In this document: in pieces, positions 28,036 through 36,469 of the stretch
How positions within the stretch are numbered: position 1 is the stretch's first letter
Layout of the letters: each line of letters starts with the position of its first letter
Source: Flavobacteriaceae bacterium
Lineage (GTDB): Bacteria > Bacteroidota > Bacteroidia > Flavobacteriales > Weeksellaceae
Assembly: GCA_031277475.1 (NCBI GenBank)
Contig: JAITMJ010000134.1
Span: 1 to 58,428 of the forward strand
Reading direction: 5' to 3'
Length of the DNA: 58,428 bases
Program-made: the position numbers and the translations under genes
The notes under the pieces: model-generated
What the model saw: the letters and a program-made list of their open reading frames with translations, nothing else
Database searches by the model: none
Told to the model about the DNA's origin: nothing

Positions 28036-28557
28036 ATGAAAACAAAAACCGCAAAAGATTCTTTAACGATAATGACGAATATCGTCCTTCCGAATGAAAC
28101 CAATTCTCTCAGAAATTTATTCGGCGGTGAACTCTTGGCAAAAATGGACAGATGCGCCTCCATTTCCGCAGTGCGACACAGCGAAAGACGGGCGGTAACT
28201 GCTTCCGTAAATCACGTTTCGTTCAATCACCCGATTCCCGAAGCCGGAATTGTGGTTTTGGAATCCAAAGTTTCGCGGGTATTTTCTACGTCAATGGAAA
28301 TTTATGTGGACGTTTGGTTGGACGATCCGATTGCAGGGACAAAAATTCATACCAACGAAGGAATTTACACTTTTGTAGCGGTGGACGAATTTAATAAACC
28401 CGTTCCCATTCCACAAATGATTCCCGAAACCGATTTGGAAAAAGAACGTTATGCAGCTGCATTCCGCAGAAAAGAACTTTCTCTGATTCTTTCCGGAAGA
28501 ATGAAACCTCAAGATTCTGTAGAACTGAAAAAACTGTTTGTGCAGACAGATTTATAG
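28036..28557 (+). CDS. Acyl-CoA thioesterase, hotdog fold (YciA/BFIT type)
   Basis: 173-residue cytoplasmic thioesterase hydrolysing acyl-CoA. The hotdog signature is NIVLPNETNSLRNLFGGELL with the catalytic Asn/Asp region, then MDRCASISAVRHSERRAVTA and VNHVSFNHPIPEAGIVVLES. The C-terminal IHTNEGIYTFVAVDE completes the fold. It matches the flavobacterial acyl-CoA thioesterase group; chain-length preference is unknown. The ATG at 28036 gives the expected length. Confidence 0.9.
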   Translation: MKTKTAKDSLTIMTNIVLPNETNSLRNLFGGELLAKMDRCASISAVRHSERRAVTASVNHVSFNHPIPEAGIVVLESKVSRVFSTSMEIYVDVWLDDPIAGTKIHTNEGIYTFVAVDEFNKPVPIPQMIPETDLEKERYAAAFRRKELSLILSGRMKPQDSVELKKLFVQTDL

Positions 28558-28672
28558 AAGTGAGATATGATGAAAAACAGAAAAGATGGCAGTAGTTTTA
28601 TTTAATGATTATTTAATATTTATTTTAGAACAAACCGTAAAAAAATATTTTTACATTTACAAAAATTAAAAA

Positions 28673-29365
28673 ATGAGAAAAATTTTTCTTCTTCTTTTAT
28701 TTGTTTCGAGCAGGTATTTACTTTCGCAATCCGGTGATAAAGAGCATCTTTCCGGTTTCGGCGTAACTTCTATCACTTATAAACATGACAAAAAATGGTC
28801 GGCTTATCTCGAACTTCAAATGCGCTCCATAGAAAATTTTTCGCTTCCGGATTATTACGAAATGAAAGGTGGAATCGGCTATAATGTTGCACAGGGAAAT
28901 CAAGTTTTTGTGGGAATTGGGAAATACGGAACTTACCGCAACAGCGATTTTTACCAGCGTGAATTTCGGCTTTGGCTTCAATACACGCTTTCGCACAATA
29001 TTCATCGCTTAAAAATCGATCACCGCATTCGTGCTGAAAAACGTTTTTATTATTTTCCGCAAACCGACACGAAATCTAACACCGAAAGATTTCGCTATCG
29101 CTTGTCTTTAACATTGCCGATAAATAAAGAAAAAGTAGAGTCCAACACATTTTTTGTCAATGGTTATGAAGAAATTTTCGTGGGTCCGGAAGATCCGTTT
29201 TTCAAAAGAAATCGCTTTTTTGCCGGCGGCGGATATCAATTTAATGATAATATTTCCGGAAGTTTGGGCTATATGTGGCAAAGAGATTTTTCCATAGACA
29301 GCGCAATAAACCTTCATTTTCTGTATTTCGGAATCAGTTTTACATTTAACAGATTGACAGATTGA
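28673..29365 (+). CDS. DUF2490 outer-membrane beta-barrel protein
   Basis: 230 residues with a signal peptide (MRKIFLLLLFVSSRYLLSQ). The mature part consists of alternating amphipathic strands (KKWSAYLELQMRS, FREFRLWLQYTL, HRLKIDHRIRAEKRFYY, RFRYRLSLTLPIN, YFGISFTFNR) ending in an aromatic residue region typical of outer-membrane barrels. This matches DUF2490. The role is unknown. Preceded by a 115-nt AT-rich spacer and followed by the response-regulator gene. Confidence 0.8.
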   Translation: MRKIFLLLLFVSSRYLLSQSGDKEHLSGFGVTSITYKHDKKWSAYLELQMRSIENFSLPDYYEMKGGIGYNVAQGNQVFVGIGKYGTYRNSDFYQREFRLWLQYTLSHNIHRLKIDHRIRAEKRFYYFPQTDTKSNTERFRYRLSLTLPINKEKVESNTFFVNGYEEIFVGPEDPFFKRNRFFAGGGYQFNDNISGSLGYMWQRDFSIDSAINLHFLYFGISFTFNRLTD

Positions 29366-29484
29366 AATAATGTATAGTTGATAAACTTCAAAACCCAAAC
29401 CTCGAATATTAAATTTTTGTAAACAATACGTTTAGCGTTGTTAAAATCGGTAAGATTTAATTAATTTTGGAAAATAACTCTGAA

Positions 29485-30162
29485 ATGAATTCAAAAAAAA
29501 TCCTGCTGATAGACGATGAACACGATATTCTCGAAATACTTTCCTACAATTTGGAAAAAGAAGGATACAAAGTTTATACGGCAGACAACGGAACAAGCGG
29601 CATCGCAAAAGCAAAAGAAATAATCCCGGATTTAATTCTGCTGGACGTGATGATGCCCGAAAAAGACGGCATCGAAACTTGCCAAGACCTGAGAAAAATC
29701 AAAGAACTTCAGCGAACACTCATCGTTTTTCTTTCCGCAAGAGGCGAAGAATTTTCGCAACTCGCAGGTTTTCAAGCCGGTGCAAATGATTATGCGGTGA
29801 AAATCATCAAACCGAAAATTCTGATTTCAAAAATCAATGCGCTGTTGCAATTGGCATCTTTAAGCGTTGAAAGCGCAAAAAGTTTGACGGTCGGAGATTT
29901 AATCATCGACAAAGACAATTTTCGAGTTTCCAAAAACGGACAACTTTTTCTGCTCCCGAAAAAAGAATTTGATTTGCTGTATCTTTTGGCTTCGCGCACC
30001 GACAAAGTTTTTCAGCGCGAGGAAATTCTCGAAAAAGTTTGGGGAAATGATGTGGTGGTCGGCGAAAGAACCATTGATGTTCACATCCGAAGATTGCGGG
30101 AAAAATTCGGAAATCATACCATACAAACTTTGAAAGGCATTGGTTATAAATTGGTTGTGTGA
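29485..30162 (+). CDS. OmpR/PhoB-family response regulator
   Basis: About 225 residues. The receiver domain has the acidic pair (LIDDEHD), the phospho-acceptor Asp in LILLDVMMPEKDG and the conserved Lys. The Lys is followed by Ile (VKIIKP) rather than the near-invariant Pro, which may alter the switch region. The C-terminal winged helix ends in HIRRLREKFGNHTIQTLKGIGYKLV. It belongs with the histidine kinase at 30636, but a DUF3791 gene lies between them. The ATG at 29485 is chosen over the TTG at 29467. The stop codon overlaps a GTG-started frame of 48 codons (30159-30305) that may be a broken start of the original kinase gene. Confidence 0.92.
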   Translation: MNSKKILLIDDEHDILEILSYNLEKEGYKVYTADNGTSGIAKAKEIIPDLILLDVMMPEKDGIETCQDLRKIKELQRTLIVFLSARGEEFSQLAGFQAGANDYAVKIIKPKILISKINALLQLASLSVESAKSLTVGDLIIDKDNFRVSKNGQLFLLPKKEFDLLYLLASRTDKVFQREEILEKVWGNDVVVGERTIDVHIRRLREKFGNHTIQTLKGIGYKLVV

Positions 30163-30262
30163 AAAAAGTTTGGTTAAAAATCGCGGCACGTCAAAAAGAA
30201 AACCTGATGTTTGAATCATTGAAAAAATGTAATTTTGTTTCTCGGTATAAAATAAAAAACCA

Positions 30263-30499
30263 ATGGAAAAAAAAGCAATCAGCAAAGCAACAAGCGATAA
30301 AATAAGTTTTATAACTTATATCGTTCCCGAATTTGCGGCAGCATACAAAATGAAAGTTCAAGACGCTTTTTTTTATCTGAAAAAATATGGTGCTTGGAGT
30401 TTTCTCAATCAGCACTGGAAAGCGTTGCACACAGCCAACCCATTTCATACGGTGGATTATCTGTATCGAATTTGTTATCAAAACGGAGGTTTACGCTAA
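30263..30499 (+). CDS. DUF3791 protein (toxin-antitoxin-associated family)
   Basis: 78 residues matching the small DUF3791 family of Bacteroidota: SFITYIVPEFAAAYKMKVQD, AFFYLKKYGAWSFLNQHW, LHTANPFHTVDYLYRICYQ and the family-type end NGGLR. DUF3791 genes normally precede a DUF3990 or similar partner gene and are thought to act as toxin-antitoxin modules. Here only a short in-frame remnant follows. It has inserted between a response regulator and its kinase. Confidence 0.65.
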   Translation: MEKKAISKATSDKISFITYIVPEFAAAYKMKVQDAFFYLKKYGAWSFLNQHWKALHTANPFHTVDYLYRICYQNGGLR

Positions 30500-30619
30500 T
30501 GCAAATTTTTCTCTTCCGATACTTTTGCAAAACTTTCAGATACAAAAAGTAAATTTTACCAAAAAGATTGGACGGAAATTTATAAATTATTGTTAACCGA
30601 ACTGAAATTATCCGTATAA
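30500..30619 (+). pseudogene. In-frame C-terminal remnant of a partner gene after DUF3791
   Basis: Directly after the DUF3791 stop codon, in the same frame, 39 codons read FFSSDTFAKLSDTKSKFYQK then DWTEIYKLLLTELKLSV and end at a TAA. This looks like the C-terminus of a DUF3990-like or related partner protein, but it lacks a start and the catalytic part. It is probably what remains after deletion of the partner. The family assignment is weak. Confidence 0.4.
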
Positions 30620-30635
30620 GGAACCGCTTGCTAAA

Positions 30636-31553
30636 ATGCTCAACTTTCAATCGCTTTCAATCGTGCTTTTTAAATTCGGCAATTTGCTGCTCGTATGTTG
30701 TGTTTTATTAATATTCATCGGTGTTTTCATCGGTGTTAAAATTTATTTAAAAAATAAAATCCAAAAAACTACGGACAATCTCCTCGACGAAATTCAGCGA
30801 AATAATCTGGAAGCGATGGAAGTTCAGAAAAAAAACGTCTCCGAACTCGATACGATGAAAGAAATGGAAATCTACCGAAAAGAATACATCGGAAATATTT
30901 CCCACGAACTGAAAACGCCGCTTTTTTTGATTCAAGGTTATCTGGAAACCCTCATAGACGGCGGCATCGAAAATCTGAATATCCGCGACAAATATTTGGA
31001 AAGAATCGGAAAATCCGTAGAGCGTTTGCTGGACATTGTGAAAGATTTGGATATGATTAATCAATACGAATCCGGAAAAATTACGCTTCAACTTTCGCGG
31101 TTTGACCTCAATCTTCTGATAAAAGAAATCTTTGATTTGCTGGAAATGGAAGCCCAAAAAACAGAAGCCGTTCTCAGTTTGCAAACCGGAAATTCTCAAC
31201 TTTTTGTTTTGGCAGACAAGCAAAAAATTTCGCAAGTGATCATCAATCTCGTTTCCAACGCCATTCATTACGCCAACCGCGAAAAACCGAAAATTCTCGT
31301 GAAAACCAATCCGTTGAAAAACAAAATATTAGTTCAAGTGGAAGACAACGGAATGGGCATAAAACCCGATATTCTTCCGCGAATTTTTGAAAGATTTTAC
31401 CGCGTGGAAAGCAGCAGAAACCGAAAAGACGGCGGTTCCGGTTTGGGATTGGCAATCGTGAAACACATTTTGGAAGCGCACAACGAAACCATTTCCGTAG
31501 AAAGCGTATATTTGGAAGGCACAAAATTCAGTTTTTTGTTGGATAGAGCGTAA
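30636..31553 (+). CDS. PhoR-like sensor histidine kinase
   Basis: 305-residue membrane kinase. One N-terminal hydrophobic segment (FKFGNLLLVCCVLLIFIGVF) is followed by a charged helix, the HisKA domain with the phospho-acceptor His in YIGNISHELKTPLF, and a HATPase domain: N-box INLVSNAIHYA, G1 VEDNGMGI, F-box FERFYRV, G2 GGSGLGLAIVKHI. There is no periplasmic sensor domain, so it probably senses membrane state or a partner. It is the likely partner of the regulator at 29485 even though 470 nt of inserted DNA separate them. Confidence 0.9.
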   Translation: MLNFQSLSIVLFKFGNLLLVCCVLLIFIGVFIGVKIYLKNKIQKTTDNLLDEIQRNNLEAMEVQKKNVSELDTMKEMEIYRKEYIGNISHELKTPLFLIQGYLETLIDGGIENLNIRDKYLERIGKSVERLLDIVKDLDMINQYESGKITLQLSRFDLNLLIKEIFDLLEMEAQKTEAVLSLQTGNSQLFVLADKQKISQVIINLVSNAIHYANREKPKILVKTNPLKNKILVQVEDNGMGIKPDILPRIFERFYRVESSRNRKDGGSGLGLAIVKHILEAHNETISVESVYLEGTKFSFLLDRA

Positions 31554-31597
31554 ACAGAATCAAACTTTGATAATTTTTATTAATAAAAAAAACAATA

Positions 31598-31661
31598 CAT
31601 TGATTATCAATGAATTAAATATAATCTATTTTGATTGAAATTTAAAAAAAACGTATCTTTC
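31598..31661 (+). promoter_or_regulatory. Palindrome and promoter upstream of sufS
   Basis: CATTGAT-T-ATCAATG (31598-31612) is a perfect 15-nt palindrome. A promoter follows: TTG at 31631-31633, 20 nt, TATCTTTC at 31654-31661. The palindrome is 18 nt upstream of the -33 element, a place where activators or repressors bind. Confidence 0.45.
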
Positions 31662-31694
31662 GGATTATTTTAAATTTTGAATTAAAATTTTCAA

Positions 31695-32915
31695 ATGCTT
31701 GACACTCACAACATCCGTAGCCAATTTCCGATTTTAATGCAAGAAATCAACGGCAAACCTTTGGTTTATTTGGATAATGCCGCAACTTCTCAAAAACCGA
31801 AATCCGTTTTGGAAGTTTACGAAAAATATTATACGGAAATCAATGCGAATGTTCATCGCGGCGTTCATACTTTGAGCCGATTGGCAACCGAAGCGATGGA
31901 AATCTCGCGAAAAAAAATTCAAAAATTCATCAACGCCGAAAAAGATTTTGAAATCATTTTCACCAAAGGAACTACGGAAAGCATTAATTTAATCGCTTAC
32001 GCCGTTACCCGCGAAATCAAAGAAAACGATGAAATCATCATTTCATATTTGGAACACCATTCCAATATTGTCCCTTGGCAAATGCTTTGCGAAAGAACCG
32101 GCGCGAAATTGAAAGTGATTCCGATGGACGAAAACGGAATTTTACAACTCGATTTTCTCGATAAAAATTTAAGCGAAAAAACCAAAATTGTTTCCGTCAA
32201 TCAAGTTTCCAACGCGCTGGGAATCATCAATCCGATTGAAGAAATCATCTCGAAAACGCGGAAAAATTCGGCGGCGATGATTGTGATTGACGGTGCGCAA
32301 TCTGCTCCGCATTTTAAAATTGACGTTCAAAAAACGGACTGCGATTTTTTCGTTTTTTCCGGACACAAAATGTATGCACCGATGGGAACGGGAATTTTGT
32401 ACGGCAAAGAAAAAATGTTGCGAAAACTGAATCCGTTTCACGGTGGCGGCGAAATGATTGCCGCTTGCAGTTTTGAAAAAACCACTTACGCCGATTTGCC
32501 TTTTAAATTCGAGGCGGGAACACCGAATGTCGGCGGAAATATTGCGCTCGGTTCGGCGGTGGATTTCATTGAAAACATTGGGCACGAGAATATTGCGCAT
32601 CACGAAAATCAACTTTTGAATTACGCACAGGAAAAACTTTTGGAAATCGAAAATTTAAAAATTTACGGAGAAAAAGCAAAAAAAGCAGGATCGATTTCTT
32701 TCAATCTCGAAAATGCGGGAATTGCGTCCGATGTCGGAATGATTTTGGATAAACTCGGAATTGCTGTGAGAACGGGGCATCATTGCACACATCCGATTAT
32801 GGATTTTTTTAATGTTGCCGGAACCGTTCGCGCGAGTTTTGCGATTTACAACACCTTTGAAGAAATTGATATTTTGGCGGAAGGCGTGAAAAAAGCACAG
32901 AAAATGCTGAGATGA
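31695..32915 (+). CDS. sufS: SufS-type cysteine desulfurase
   Basis: 406-residue PLP enzyme releasing sulfur from cysteine for iron-sulfur cluster assembly. The motifs are those of group II desulfurases: RGVHTLSRLAT, TKGTTESINLIAY, SYLEHHSNIVPWQ, the PLP Lys in FSGHKMYAP, and the active-site Cys in RTGHHCTHP. Length is normal. In many bacteria it sits in a sufBCDS operon; none of those partners is nearby here, so the operon is split or elsewhere. menC follows 48 nt later. Confidence 0.93.
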   Translation: MLDTHNIRSQFPILMQEINGKPLVYLDNAATSQKPKSVLEVYEKYYTEINANVHRGVHTLSRLATEAMEISRKKIQKFINAEKDFEIIFTKGTTESINLIAYAVTREIKENDEIIISYLEHHSNIVPWQMLCERTGAKLKVIPMDENGILQLDFLDKNLSEKTKIVSVNQVSNALGIINPIEEIISKTRKNSAAMIVIDGAQSAPHFKIDVQKTDCDFFVFSGHKMYAPMGTGILYGKEKMLRKLNPFHGGGEMIAACSFEKTTYADLPFKFEAGTPNVGGNIALGSAVDFIENIGHENIAHHENQLLNYAQEKLLEIENLKIYGEKAKKAGSISFNLENAGIASDVGMILDKLGIAVRTGHHCTHPIMDFFNVAGTVRASFAIYNTFEEIDILAEGVKKAQKMLR

Positions 32916-32963
32916 ACATTATCAAAAGGTTTTTTTTTCTGTTATTTTTATCTTTACTCAACA

Positions 32964-33983
32964 ATGCACGCAAAATATTTTAAACATATTCTCGAATTTA
33001 AGCAGGCAAGCGGAACTTCTCGCGGGATTCTTCATACCAAAGAAACCTATATTTTGGAAATTTTCGACGGCGATAAAAAAGGAATCGGCGAATGTGCCGT
33101 TTTTCGCGGATTGAGTTTTGACGACGTTCCCGAATATGAAGAAAAACTGAATTGGCTTTGCGAAAACATCAATGCGGATTTTGAGTTTTTAAAGGAAAAA
33201 TTAAAACCATTTCCTTCGATTTGGTTTGGTTGCGAACAGGCTTTTTTGAATTTAAAACACGGCTCCAATCTCTATTTCCCAAGCCGATTTACCGAAGGAA
33301 AAGATTCGATAAAAATCAACGGATTGATTTGGATGGGAAATTCGGATTTTATGGAAAAACAAATTTCGGAAAAATTGGATGCGGGTTTTGATTGCATTAA
33401 ACTGAAAATCGGCGTAGATTGGGATTCCGAAAGAGAAATTTTGAAAAAACTACGTCAAAAATTTCCGAAAGAAAAATTGGAACTGCGCGTGGATGCCAAC
33501 GGCGGTTTTGGTTTTGAAAAAGCGAAATCGGTTTTGCGGGAATTGGCAGATTTGCAGATACATTCCATCGAACAGCCGATAAAAGCGAGAAGTTTCGATG
33601 AAAATCATCAATCCGAAATGGCGAAACTTTGCGCAGAAACTCCCGTTCCGATTGCGTTGGACGAAGAATTAATCGGTGTTTTGAATTTCAATGAAAAACA
33701 AAAACTTTTGGAAAATATCAAACCCCAATACATTATTTTGAAACCCGCATTAATTGGCGGTTTTTCAGGTTCGGACGAATGGATTTCGATTGCCGAAAAA
33801 TTGAAAATCGGTTGGTGGATTACTTCCGCTTTGGAAAGCAACATCGGGCTGAATGCACTTGCACAATACACATTTCAAAAAAATCCGAAAATTCCGCAAG
33901 GTTTGGGTACCGGCGCACTTTTTACAAATAATTTTGAAACCAATTTGTTTTTGAAAAACGACAAATTGTACTACAAAAGATAA
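32964..33983 (+). CDS. menC: o-Succinylbenzoate synthase (enolase superfamily)
   Basis: 339-residue enzyme of menaquinone synthesis that dehydrates SHCHC to o-succinylbenzoate. Superfamily residues are present: the catalytic Lys in IKLKIGVDWD, metal ligands in LRVDANGGF, IHSIEQPIK and ALDEEL, and the second Lys in ILKPALIGG. The ending WWITSALESNIGLNALAQ is characteristic of the Bacteroidota MenC group and argues against a dipeptide epimerase. No other men gene is adjacent. Confidence 0.88.
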   Translation: MHAKYFKHILEFKQASGTSRGILHTKETYILEIFDGDKKGIGECAVFRGLSFDDVPEYEEKLNWLCENINADFEFLKEKLKPFPSIWFGCEQAFLNLKHGSNLYFPSRFTEGKDSIKINGLIWMGNSDFMEKQISEKLDAGFDCIKLKIGVDWDSEREILKKLRQKFPKEKLELRVDANGGFGFEKAKSVLRELADLQIHSIEQPIKARSFDENHQSEMAKLCAETPVPIALDEELIGVLNFNEKQKLLENIKPQYIILKPALIGGFSGSDEWISIAEKLKIGWWITSALESNIGLNALAQYTFQKNPKIPQGLGTGALFTNNFETNLFLKNDKLYYKR

Positions 33984-34081
33984 TTTGAAATTTGAAATTT
34001 GTCTGAAAATCGGCACGAGCATTTTCCAATAACAAAATACACCATCAATCCAACAGCAAAATAATTTCGTAATTTTGGAAA

Positions 34082-35443
34082 ATGGAATCCACGATTACTT
34101 TTATTCTCGGCGGAATTTTGGGGGCGGCGATTTTGTATTTTGCCCTAAAATCCGGCAGTGTTTCTCGGAAAAAATTTGAGGAAATCAATACCGATTTTAT
34201 TAAAACCAATGCGGAAAAAGATTTGCTCGATAAACAGATTGAAAATCAACTCGAAATTCAGGAAAAACAAAATGCGGAAATCAAAGATTTGCAAACCGAT
34301 AAACAAAACCTGATTGCTACAAGATCCGAACTCGCCGCACAAAATGAAAACTTGAAGCAACTGCTTGATAATCAGAAAGAAGAAATCGCGAAAATGCAAG
34401 AATTGGCAAAAAACGAATTTCAAAATCTCGCCAATAAAATTCTGGAAGAAAAAACCGAAAAGTTTACCAACCTCAACAAAGAAAACCTCGACAATATTTT
34501 GAAACCTTTTCAGGAAAAAATCGTTGAACTGAAAAACCGCGTAAACGAAGCCTACGAAAAGGAAAACAAGGAACGCTTTTCCCTTGCCGAAAAAGTGAAA
34601 GAACTGGCGGAACTGAACCAACAAATTTCCGAAGATGCTAAAAAATTGACCCGCGCTTTGAAAGGCGAAACCAAAACGCAGGGAAATTGGGGCGAAATGA
34701 TTTTGGAAAGTATTTTGGAAAAATCCGGATTGGTGAAAGGCAGAGAATATTTTTTGGAATATGAACTCCGAGATGAAAATAATAAATCGCTGTTTTCGGA
34801 ATTTTCGGGCAAAAAAATGCGTCCGGATGCGGTGATAAAATATCCCGACGAAAGAAATGTAATCGTAGATTCCAAAGTTTCGCTCACCGCTTTTACGGAA
34901 TTGGTGGACGAAACCGACCTCGATGTTTATCAGGTAAAACTCAACCAACATTTAAGTTCTGTGAAAAAACACATCGTGGAACTTTCCCAAAAAGCGTACG
35001 ACGACTACGGAAAATCTTTGGATTTTGTGATGATGTTCATCCCGAGCGAACCCGCTTATATTGCGGCAATGCAAGCCGACCAAAACCTGTGGAATTTTGC
35101 GTACGAAAGACGAATTTTATTGCTGAATCCGAGCAATCTCATCACCTCTCTGAAACTCGTTGCCGATCTTTGGAAACGCGATAAACAAAGCAAAAATGTG
35201 AGGGAAATCGCCGAAAAAGGCGGAAAACTATATGATAAATTTGTGTTGTTTTTGGAAAATTTAGAAAAAGTAGGCGAAAAAATAGAACAGGCGAAAACCA
35301 CGTATCAAGAGGCGCACAAACAACTTTACACCGGAAAAGACAATCTGATTTCGCAAACTCAAAAATTAAAAAAACTCGGTGCTTCTGCCAAGAAAAATAT
35401 TACACAAAATTTGATTGATATTGCGAATGATGAAGAACAATAA
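34082..35443 (+). CDS. rmuC: DNA recombination protein RmuC
   Basis: 453 residues. An N-terminal membrane helix (TITFILGGILGAAILYFAL) is followed by a long coiled coil (about 30-200) and the RmuC nuclease-like domain: KTQGNWGEMILESILEKSGL, RPDAVIKYPDERNVIVDSKV with PD-(D/E)xK-type acidic residues, and FMMFIPSEPAY. RmuC limits inversion events at short inverted repeats in E. coli, which is of interest in a window so rich in such repeats. The long minus-strand ORF over the coiled coil is a shadow. Confidence 0.93.
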   Translation: MESTITFILGGILGAAILYFALKSGSVSRKKFEEINTDFIKTNAEKDLLDKQIENQLEIQEKQNAEIKDLQTDKQNLIATRSELAAQNENLKQLLDNQKEEIAKMQELAKNEFQNLANKILEEKTEKFTNLNKENLDNILKPFQEKIVELKNRVNEAYEKENKERFSLAEKVKELAELNQQISEDAKKLTRALKGETKTQGNWGEMILESILEKSGLVKGREYFLEYELRDENNKSLFSEFSGKKMRPDAVIKYPDERNVIVDSKVSLTAFTELVDETDLDVYQVKLNQHLSSVKKHIVELSQKAYDDYGKSLDFVMMFIPSEPAYIAAMQADQNLWNFAYERRILLLNPSNLITSLKLVADLWKRDKQSKNVREIAEKGGKLYDKFVLFLENLEKVGEKIEQAKTTYQEAHKQLYTGKDNLISQTQKLKKLGASAKKNITQNLIDIANDEEQ

Positions 35444-35469
35444 GCAATAAGAAAACCACCGGCAACAAA

Positions 35470-36234
35470 ATGATTGAAAGCCCAAACAACGAAAAAATAA
35501 AACACTTGTCTCGCTTGATTTCCGATAATCGTTTTCGGAAAAAATCGGGAATTTTTGCTGTGGAAGGCAAACAGGAAAACGAAAGAGCGGCAAAATTCGG
35601 ATATGAAAACACGGAATATTTCATCTGCGAATCTGTTTTTAATGAAGATTTGCCGAAGGGAAAAATCAATTTTGTTTCGGAAAAGGTTTATGAAAAAATC
35701 GCTTATCGAGGGACTTCCGAAGGCATAATCGGGATTTTTAAAATTAAATATTTTGATTTAAAAAACTTCTGTCCGGCAAAAAATTCGGCAGTTGTGGTGG
35801 TTGAAAGCGTGGAAAAACCCGGAAATCTGGGTGCGATTTTAAGAAGTTGCGAAGCTTTTGGCATTGACGCTCTGATTGTTACCGATGCAAAAACCGATTT
35901 TTACAATCCGAATGTTATTCGTTCGAGCGTGGGTTGTTTGTTCGGGATGAATATTTTTCAATCTTCCAATGAAGACGTTTTTAAGTTTTTAGAACAAAAC
36001 AATTACCAAATTTTCACCACGTTTATGGATGAATCCGCAGTTTCCATCGCCGAAACAGATTTAAAAGGAAAATCGGCGTTGTTGTTCGGAACGGAACATT
36101 CCGGCTTGAGCGATTTCTGGAAAACAAAAGGAAAAAACATTCTGATTTCCACTTCCGGAACCATTGATTCCCTGAATTTAAGCAATGCCGTCGCGATTTG
36201 TTGCTACGAAATTTCGCGACAGAAGTTGCAATAA
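35470..36234 (+). CDS. TrmH/SpoU-family RNA 2'-O-methyltransferase
   Basis: 254 residues of the SPOUT superfamily. The N-terminal substrate-binding domain (IKHLSRLISDNRFRKKSGIF) is followed by the knotted methylase domain: motif 1 EKPGNLGAILRSCEAFG, motif 2 LLFGTEHSGLS, motif 3 SLNLSNAVAICCYE. It probably methylates a ribose in 23S rRNA or tRNA, but the position cannot be assigned. It follows rmuC by 26 nt and may be co-transcribed. Confidence 0.9.
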   Translation: MIESPNNEKIKHLSRLISDNRFRKKSGIFAVEGKQENERAAKFGYENTEYFICESVFNEDLPKGKINFVSEKVYEKIAYRGTSEGIIGIFKIKYFDLKNFCPAKNSAVVVVESVEKPGNLGAILRSCEAFGIDALIVTDAKTDFYNPNVIRSSVGCLFGMNIFQSSNEDVFKFLEQNNYQIFTTFMDESAVSIAETDLKGKSALLFGTEHSGLSDFWKTKGKNILISTSGTIDSLNLSNAVAICCYEISRQKLQ

Positions 36235-36305
36235 TCAACAAAATCACAATAATTTAAAGTCTTGATAATCCCAATATTTTGGTATAATTCTGTCGGTTCT
36301 CTCAA

Positions 36306-36355
36306 TTTTTATCGGCGGAATCTCACTAAAAAACACCACTTTTCGCCGATAAAAA
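36306..36355. repeat. Long-loop hairpin, copy 1 of a back-to-back pair
   Basis: Arms 36306-36320 and 36341-36355 (core ATCGGCGGAA / TTTCGCCGAT) pair over 15 positions with one G-U. The 20-nt loop (36321-36340) reads TCTCACTAAAAAACACCACT. Copy 2 follows after 4 nt with the same loop but compensating changes in the stem. It lies 3' of the methylase gene. Confidence 0.75.
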
Positions 36356-36359
36356 ATAT

Positions 36360-36407
36360 TTTACTTGGCGGAATCTCACTAAAAAATACCACTTTCCGCC
36401 GAGTAAA
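36360..36407. repeat. Long-loop hairpin, copy 2 of a back-to-back pair
   Basis: Arms 36360-36373 and 36394-36407 (core CTTGGCGGAA / TTCCGCCGAG) pair over 14 positions with one G-U. The 20-nt loop differs from copy 1 at one base (T for C). At the outermost core position copy 1 has A-T and copy 2 has C-G, a compensatory change that supports a conserved structure rather than conserved coding. Confidence 0.75.
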
Positions 36408-36415
36408 GAAAACAA

Positions 36416-36447
36416 AAAAAACCGCTTCTCTTGGAGAAACGGTTTTT
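36416..36447. terminator. Bidirectional intrinsic terminator
   Basis: AAAAACCG-C-TTCTC, loop TTG, GAGAA-A-CGGTTTTT: a stem with one mismatch and A/T tails on both sides. It lies between convergent genes (methylase on plus, lipoprotein on minus) and can serve both. Confidence 0.85.
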
Positions 36448-36469
36448 AGTTTTTACTGTTTCGCTAAAA

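Noticed and set aside
34145-34951. 268-codon minus-strand open frame inside rmuC
   Set aside because: It mirrors the coiled-coil coding region, is Phe-rich and low-complexity, and rmuC is certain.
36364-36403. Twin hairpins as ordinary intrinsic terminators
   Set aside because: A 20-nt conserved loop and missing U-run right after the stems; a normal terminator follows at 36416-36447.
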